From NCBI RefSeq assembly GCF_002234675.1, contig NC_019859.2:15301002-15365001 (forward strand): a stretch of 64,000 bases of DNA, read 5' to 3'. The position numbers and the translations under genes are program-made. This stretch comes from Oryzias latipes. Its lineage: Eukaryota; Chordata; Actinopteri; Beloniformes; Adrianichthyidae. The first letter of the stretch is position 1, and every line of letters starts with the position of its first letter. The notes below the pieces were generated by a model. It saw nothing but the letters and a program-made list of their open reading frames with translations, did no database searches and was not told where the DNA came from. Positions 58,753 through 64,000 of the stretch are shown piece after piece.

Positions 58753-59439
58753 AGGCCCGTACACACCGGGACGAATATTCGCCAGGCGTTATTCGCCAGC
58801 GTTTTTCGCCACGTTTTTTGTGTTCACACCCAGGCGATTTTCGCTGACGATGAGCCGAGCGAACATGCAATTTCATTCCCTGACATTAGATGGCGCTTAA
58901 TGTAAACAGAAATACTCCTGTACACAAGGTGGCGCTGCGCAACTTTACGCTTCTTAAACTCGCTTTTCACTCAGAAGAAGAGAGCAAGTATTTACGCGCT
59001 TGTCAGAATAATACAAAGAAAACATGAATATTTCAAGCACCAGTAGCTCCAACTGGTGCTTGGTTCGGGGATATTATAGAATGTCTGTCATTATTTCTTC
59101 GCGGCTGTGTAGACGCTACTTGGCGTCTGTCTTCTTCGCTGGTATGTGTGCTCAGCAAGGCAGTTTTGTGTTTGAGCGCCCCCAAGTTGTGTTTTACTGT
59201 AACTTCAGAAGCTCCAGACACGTGTGCAAAAGCGCCATTCTCATTGGTCGAATAGATTACGACGCGATGCGTCGAAAAAAAAAAACGAACCCGAGGCGTT
59301 TTTTTTTTTTTTGACGCTTTGACGCGTGGCGTTTTTTCGCCTCGGTGTGCACACTCTCATTGGTGCCCTTTGTTTAGTCACGAGGCGTTAAACGTCGGCG
59401 AAAATCGACGGCGAAATTCGTCCCGGTGTGAACGGGCCT
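58753..59439. mobile_element. PIF/Harbinger-type MITE, CpG-rich
   Basis: Flanked by TTA at 58750-58752 and 59440-59442, a 3-bp duplication typical of PIF/Harbinger. Inverted ends AGGCCCGTACACACCGGGAC and the complement of TCCCGGTGTGAACGGGCCT. Subterminal regions are packed with GGCG/CGCC words (TTCGCCAGGCG, AGGCGTT, GGCGAAAAT). An internal 96-codon frame is not protein-like. 687 bp. Confidence 0.8.
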
Positions 59440-59657
59440 TTAGGCCGTGTAACGAGACACAAAAGAGTATGTTAAACATGTTTTCAGCTGTGTCAAAATA
59501 AACGTTCTAAAAAGCAAACAGTTGGACTCTTTTTCTGTTTGATAACACGACAATCCTTGCTTTACATTTGTCCGCGTCTCATCTGTTGCTCTTTTTCTAC
59601 TTTGTTTACGTCAGCTTCGGTGTCCGTTTTGTCCAGTTGTTCCGCTCCGAGGACGTA

Positions 59658-59793
59658 TTGTATTCAGACTAAGGAATCCTATAGCGAACCGAAGCTCAGT
59701 CCGATTGGAAACAAATGTACCGGATCATCAGGGAAAACAAACTCTGGTTTCACTTTAAGCGGACCAAATGTGTCCAGTCTGAACACACCCTTA
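59658..59793. mobile_element. MITE related to 1324-1413
   Basis: Starts TGTATTCAGACTAAGG and ends TGTCCAGTCTGAACACA, with CAAACTCTGGTTCACTTTAA inside as in the 1324 element. Longer and less symmetrical. Confidence 0.5.
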
Positions 59794-59901
59794 AACAACT
59801 TCCAGGTGTGACTAACAGGGCAACTCAGAACATCACCAAAACAAAAACCAAACAAAACCACAGAACCCTCACAGCTAAGAGAATGCTTGTTGAGATCTGG
59901 T

Positions 59902-60103
59902 TTAACCCTTGTGTTATCCTATAGGCACTTTAACATTGGGAATTGGGTCATCTAGACCCACTAGACAGTGCTCTGAACCTTTTTTCTTCAATGATTTGCG
60001 ATCTTCACTGGTGTCCATGGATTACATGAAATCTTTCCACCTTTATCCACCTTTGTCATGGTAGGGAGAACACGTCAATGTAAGGGTAAGATATAAGGGT
60101 TAA
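59902..60103 (+). mobile_element. piggyBac-type MITE
   Basis: TTAA at 59902-59905 and 60100-60103; start CCCTTGTGTTATCCTATAGG. The right terminus is decayed (GTAAGGGTAAGATATAAGGG), lacking the usual GGGGTCATCTAAGATAGCAC block. Confidence 0.8.
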
Positions 60104-60860
60104 AATTATATTTTCCCCAAGGGATTTTAACTCAGGAATTAAAACCTAAATTGAGATGGAAAATGGTATTTGACATTTCATTTTCAAAAAGTTCTCGAGT
60201 AAATGAGTACCAAAATTCAATTAGAAATACAATTTTAATTGACAATTAAAATAGATTAACAGAAATGCTTTTTCATTTTCACAATGCAACTGCATCAATT
60301 GACTCAAAAATAAAACAAAAAATCAATCCTCCAAAATGCTTTTTCATTTTCACCACTCACATTGTGACATAATTTAAGCGAAATTCAATTCTAGTCAGCA
60401 GTTCCAGGGGGAGACCGGCCAACTGACTTTTATTTTGGAATATTGAGACAGAAATGCTTCCATACAACATTATCATTCAGTGTGATGCTAATTTACATTC
60501 CCCCTTATTTAACTGCCACTAGTGGACAAGTAAAGTAATTCATTTATGATTGACAGAGTTATTAATCAGGAATTAAAAGTGTTAACACGTGAAAGCAGAA
60601 AAAATGCAATATATAAGTTAGTATATTTACTATATGAACAAATTTTTTTTTAGAAATAATTTAGTCTTGTCTATATTACTTAAAATGTGCAGAAATCATT
60701 TAAAAACGTAAATGACAAAATAATAGAGTGTCTGTGATTTCTTGGGAAAGGTCTTTTTTCTCTCTCCCTTTTGTTTCTGTATTACTTTTTAGAGAGGGAA
60801 AATAAAGACTAAAAGGGAAAAAGGAAGATTTGTTATATCACATATTGTCTTTGGGGCTTC
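60104..60860. other. Intergenic sequence, nothing recognised
   Basis: AT-rich flank of the right-hand promoter. No feature supported. Confidence 0.4.
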
Positions 60861-61034
60861 AGGTGGGCACGTGCCGTTGTGGGCTTTGGCCCGTGGCGCC
60901 GCGGCGGGGCTCGGCTGTGGGCTGGTCCCGGTCGTCATCGCGGCTCATGTTTAATTCACGAGGAGGCAGCGGCCTCGGAAAAACTGGCTGCTGCTGGTTT
61001 CCAGGCATAAATACAAAGCGTAGCCGGTCTGAGG
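60861..61034 (+). promoter_or_regulatory. GC-rich promoter with TATA box
   Basis: A sudden GC-rich block (GTGGCGCCGCGGCGGGGCTC near 60893) contains ATAAATA at 61007-61013, a TATA-like box, about 25-30 bp before the expected start of transcription. It points to a plus-strand gene. Confidence 0.5.
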
Positions 61035-61102
61035 GAGAAGCGGCACAAAGGGACGCGGAACGGAGCAGTCTTTGCTTTCAAACTGAAGACTAAGAGAGTC
61101 AG
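61035..61102 (+). other. Non-coding first exon of a gene continuing past the window (smox guess)
   Basis: After the TATA box the sequence runs without an ATG to AAGAGAGTCAG followed by the donor GTAACG at 61103, consistent with a spliced 5' UTR exon. No coding exon of the gene is visible before 64000. In human, SMOX (spermine oxidase) lies beyond RNF24's 5' end on the opposite strand, matching position and strand here; that identity is synteny inference only. Confidence 0.4.
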
Positions 61103-63580
61103 GTAACGGTTCCTCTCTACGAGCTTTCATGTTACGATGATGACGAACCGGGAGCGCGAGGCTTCATTTCGCGGAAACCAGTGTGTTGTGCGTTTGTAAC
61201 GTCAGCGTTAGTCGATAGTGAGCGTTACGGCACACAATGTAATAAATGTCACACACAGGTGTTTGTGTTGAAATGACTCACAGTCACACAAAGACGTCGT
61301 GTGTGGTTGAAAAAGGGGCGCCGTTTCGGAGAAAATCACTCATTTGTTATCCGTATACACATCTATTTCTATTTAATATTTTATTATTTTTTTCTTTTGA
61401 GTTTATTTTTCTCCCCACTATATACGTTTTAAGAGTTCCACTTTCCCAGTTTGTAGTCCCACAGCTGTCTCCTGCCTGTAATACGTGGCAGACCGCTGCC
61501 ACACAGCTGATTTTCACACCAGCTGTTTCCCCAACTTTCCTCCGTCAGCCTTCTTTAAGACTGACTCGTTCTTTTTCATGCTTTTATTCTGAAAGTTTCC
61601 AAGCGCGTTTGATGGGGTTTCTTCTCAGAAAAGTGCCTCTAAAGGAGGGCAACTCATCATTTCCCACTCCTCCTCTAATCAGCTGATTGTTCAGTTAAAC
61701 TCCAGCTTTCCCTGCCTAAACCAAAAATAAAATAATGAATAGATGGATTATTACAAAATTTTAAAAAAGTGCTTTAAACGTATTTCTGTTTGGTTTAAAG
61801 ATTAGACACTGTTATTTTATCTGGTGGCTATTTTTATGTAAGTTCAGCTGCAGGCAGTCGTTTTATTTGATTTGATTTGATGTGATTATTTCTCTTAATA
61901 CAGGTTTATGCTTTTATCTGCATCTATAGAAGGTTTCTTCCACTCCATCACCTCAGCTTTGGAAAACCAGAGCTTTGTAGAGAAGTGTGGAATGTCTGGC
62001 CTTTGGCTCGAATTTCTAAGACTGTACTTTGGAACAATTAATCTAGGAATCTAGCAAAGTCTGTTTTCATGCTACTTCTCTCATGGGACAGATAGAGGAA
62101 ATGCAAATCTGAGTGTAAAGGCAGCTGGAAAGACCGGTCCACAGTTAAAGCTGTGGGTAAAGTGGAGAAACAGGAGCTCATCTGGTCATCTAAAGACTTT
62201 TTTTTTCATTAAAGTGGTTCAGAGTGTGTTGTACTTTAAGCTTTAACCACCAAAGCTCCGGTTTTTGGTCTGACGACATCATTTCTGTAGATCTTAGACC
62301 TGTGTCCTTCGGATGCTGCGGTGCAGGAAACAATGAGCAACCAGATCAGCGACCGTGCTGTGGTTGCGTTGTTATTATTTCAAGGTCAGCCTAATGTGGA
62401 AACTCTCAAAGAAAAGGAAAAAGTTATGCTCATATTTACATCTTCCACATTTCAGTTTTTTTAAAATATATATATATAATAAAATGTAGATTGTTTTTGC
62501 TCCAACAATCTAATGACAGATAGAGGTTTTTGCAAAAACGTTTTGAAAAATATTTACAACCAAAGATCAGATTTGTTGATTCTTACCCAAAGCTGTGTGT
62601 GTGAAAGTGTTTGCTTTCATGGAAACAGATCAAACTCTAAATCCATAAGACTTCCTTTAAACTGGGAGTGATCTTACAACACAGAATTTTAGAAAAATGG
62701 ACCCAAATGCCATGTTTTTATGTTACCTGCAGCACCGTCGTCATGTACAGAAATTCAATGTACATATCAAATAAAAGGAATGTATAGAAAAAGAACATTT
62801 AAAAGGCTAAGCAGCATGACTTGATATTTTGTCTTGGAAACGTAGAAGTTCAAAAGCTCTGAACTGTTGCTGCAGCACATGGGGCAGCAGTAAACCTCGC
62901 TGCTGGCTAGTCAGCATTGTTCTGTAGATTGCAATTTCTAGGTCAGTGGTAACCCCTCGCCTCAATGTACTCTCCTCCAACCAGGAGCAGCCCAAACAAT
63001 AATCTGTGACTCAAAAACAAACTCGCTGCTCTTCAGATAGTTCATAAAGAGGAAATCTTCAGTGATTTCCACATGGAAATCCCCGGTTTCCTGCATTGCA
63101 GCACTGCAACACAATTGCCTGACCATCGTTCAATTTCCTGAGAAGCAAAAGACACCTGAAGATCTTTTTATTTTATCAGCCTTTCAGCAAAATGTGGGTT
63201 GTGTTGGCAATTTCATAATTGTATGGGTTTTATTTTTATTTTTATCTCTTATACATTTTATTCCTGGTTTTATCCAGGAATAAATAATAATGTGACCTGG
63301 TTTGTTCAGTACTTAAAGATTTTTTCTGGGAAAAACGCCACAGCTATTTAACTTCTTTACTTACTTCAGAACGTACGATGGCTTGGTCACCTTGTTTCTG
63401 TAACGGGAAAACCATTCTTGTAAAACCTCACTTAGACCTTTGATCAAGGTGTGTAATATCCTAAAACATCAAAATCTTTTGCGAAAGGGACCGACATCTT
63501 CAGAGTTTATCTATTTAGTAGTTCTGTTAAGATAGGAAGTTAACCATATTACTTGTTTTAGAAAATAATAGTGCGTCCAC
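61103..63580 (+). other. Presumed intron 1 of the right-edge gene
   Basis: No exon recognised. A 146-codon frame at 61246-61686 lacks domains. The remainder is AT-rich, with a TA-dinucleotide stretch at 62467-62478. Confidence 0.35.
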
Positions 63581-63996
63581 TTAAAGTCCCACTCTGATCA
63601 TATTTTTAAATTCTATTTTCAAAGTGCTGTTTTTAGTCAAAATCAGCAAAGCCTGGTGTTTTCTATGACATAGTTTCTGCAGAGTGGCAGTAGTTTATTA
63701 GAAATGCGCCTCTGAGTTGTGGGCGAGACCGTTGGTGCAGGGCTACCCCACTCCCTCTTCCCGTCCCTTTTGCTGAGAGCTCAGAGCAGGGAGCTTTTAC
63801 CTACATCATAAATACGCACTTTTTCAAACTGGACTATTCTGTCTGCTGCTGATTCACAATAATTTGAATACAGAAATACCCAGAAATGCAATTTTGAGCT
63901 TAATTTCCTTTATATCTGTCCTCCATCATCAGATAAAGGCCACAAGAACATGTTGAAAAATCCAAAAGCACCATTTGCATGAGAGCGGGTCTTTAA
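63581..63996 (+). mobile_element. TTAA-type MITE (AGTCCCACT family), intact copy
   Basis: TTAA at 63581-63584 and 63993-63996. The left end TTAAAGTCCCACTCTGATC and the complement of the right end (TTTAAAGACCCGCTCTCATG) are imperfect inverted repeats. TTAA flanks suggest piggyBac-type mobilisation. It serves as reference for the copies in glb1 introns. Confidence 0.7.
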
Positions 63997-64000
63997 AAAT

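Noticed and set aside
61246-61686. 146-codon plus-strand frame after the right-edge exon
   Set aside because: Falls in presumed intron; composition is hydrophobic/T-rich chance sequence with no motif.
1-64000. CRISPR array, operon or bacterial defence system
   Set aside because: Intron-split vertebrate genes and eukaryotic transposons throughout; repeats lack regular spacers.

Overview
This is 64 kb of an AT-rich vertebrate nuclear genome, read as a ray-finned fish, probably a medaka (Oryzias) relative. The evidence is intron-split genes with GT-AG (and two GC-AG) junctions, proteins matching vertebrate families along their whole length, and a dense load of teleost-type DNA-transposon fragments, tRNA-derived SINEs and short LINE tails. 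The species call is inference from repeat style. No bacterial, phage or CRISPR features were seen.

Layout. (1) 1-2.5 kb: intergenic, with a three-unit hairpin minisatellite, a small MITE and a rearranged MITE. (2) 2.58-8.97 kb, minus: complete 16-exon glb1 (lysosomal beta-galactosidase, GH35; my splice model gives 653 aa). (3) 9.0-10.5 kb: shared upstream region of two divergent genes, with a CACGTG palindrome close to the lysosomal CLEAR consensus. (4) 10.49-12.28 kb, plus: four-exon ccdc86 (Cgr1-family nucleolar protein, 273 aa). (5) 17.5-41.5 kb, minus: rnf24 (membrane RING-H2 E3 ligase, 149 aa), five coding exons, a probable non-coding first exon at 41.47 kb beside a CpG-rich promoter, and a candidate alternative coding first exon at 30.0 kb. 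Its introns carry a young Tc1-like transposon, a hAT element holding a solo LTR, a LINE tail, a SINE with clear target-site duplications and a Harbinger derivative. (6) 42-60.8 kb: no gene found; MITEs, SINEs, a tandem duplication, an 83-bp-arm palindrome and several repeat-poor stretches that may be conserved non-coding elements. (7) 61.0-61.1 kb, plus: a TATA promoter and spliced non-coding first exon of a gene running off the right edge. Spermine oxidase (smox) is the guess, because it lies beyond the 5' end of RNF24 in mammals and on the opposite strand.

The three genes are not an operon or pathway: one is a lysosomal glycosidase, one a nucleolar/ribosome-biogenesis factor, and one a trafficking-related ubiquitin ligase. 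I found no convincing undescribed gene system. The most notable items are the near-perfect palindrome at 57.7-57.9 kb, a Harbinger remnant keeping the first exons of both its converging genes, the in-frame alternative rnf24 first exon, and layered nested transposon insertions.
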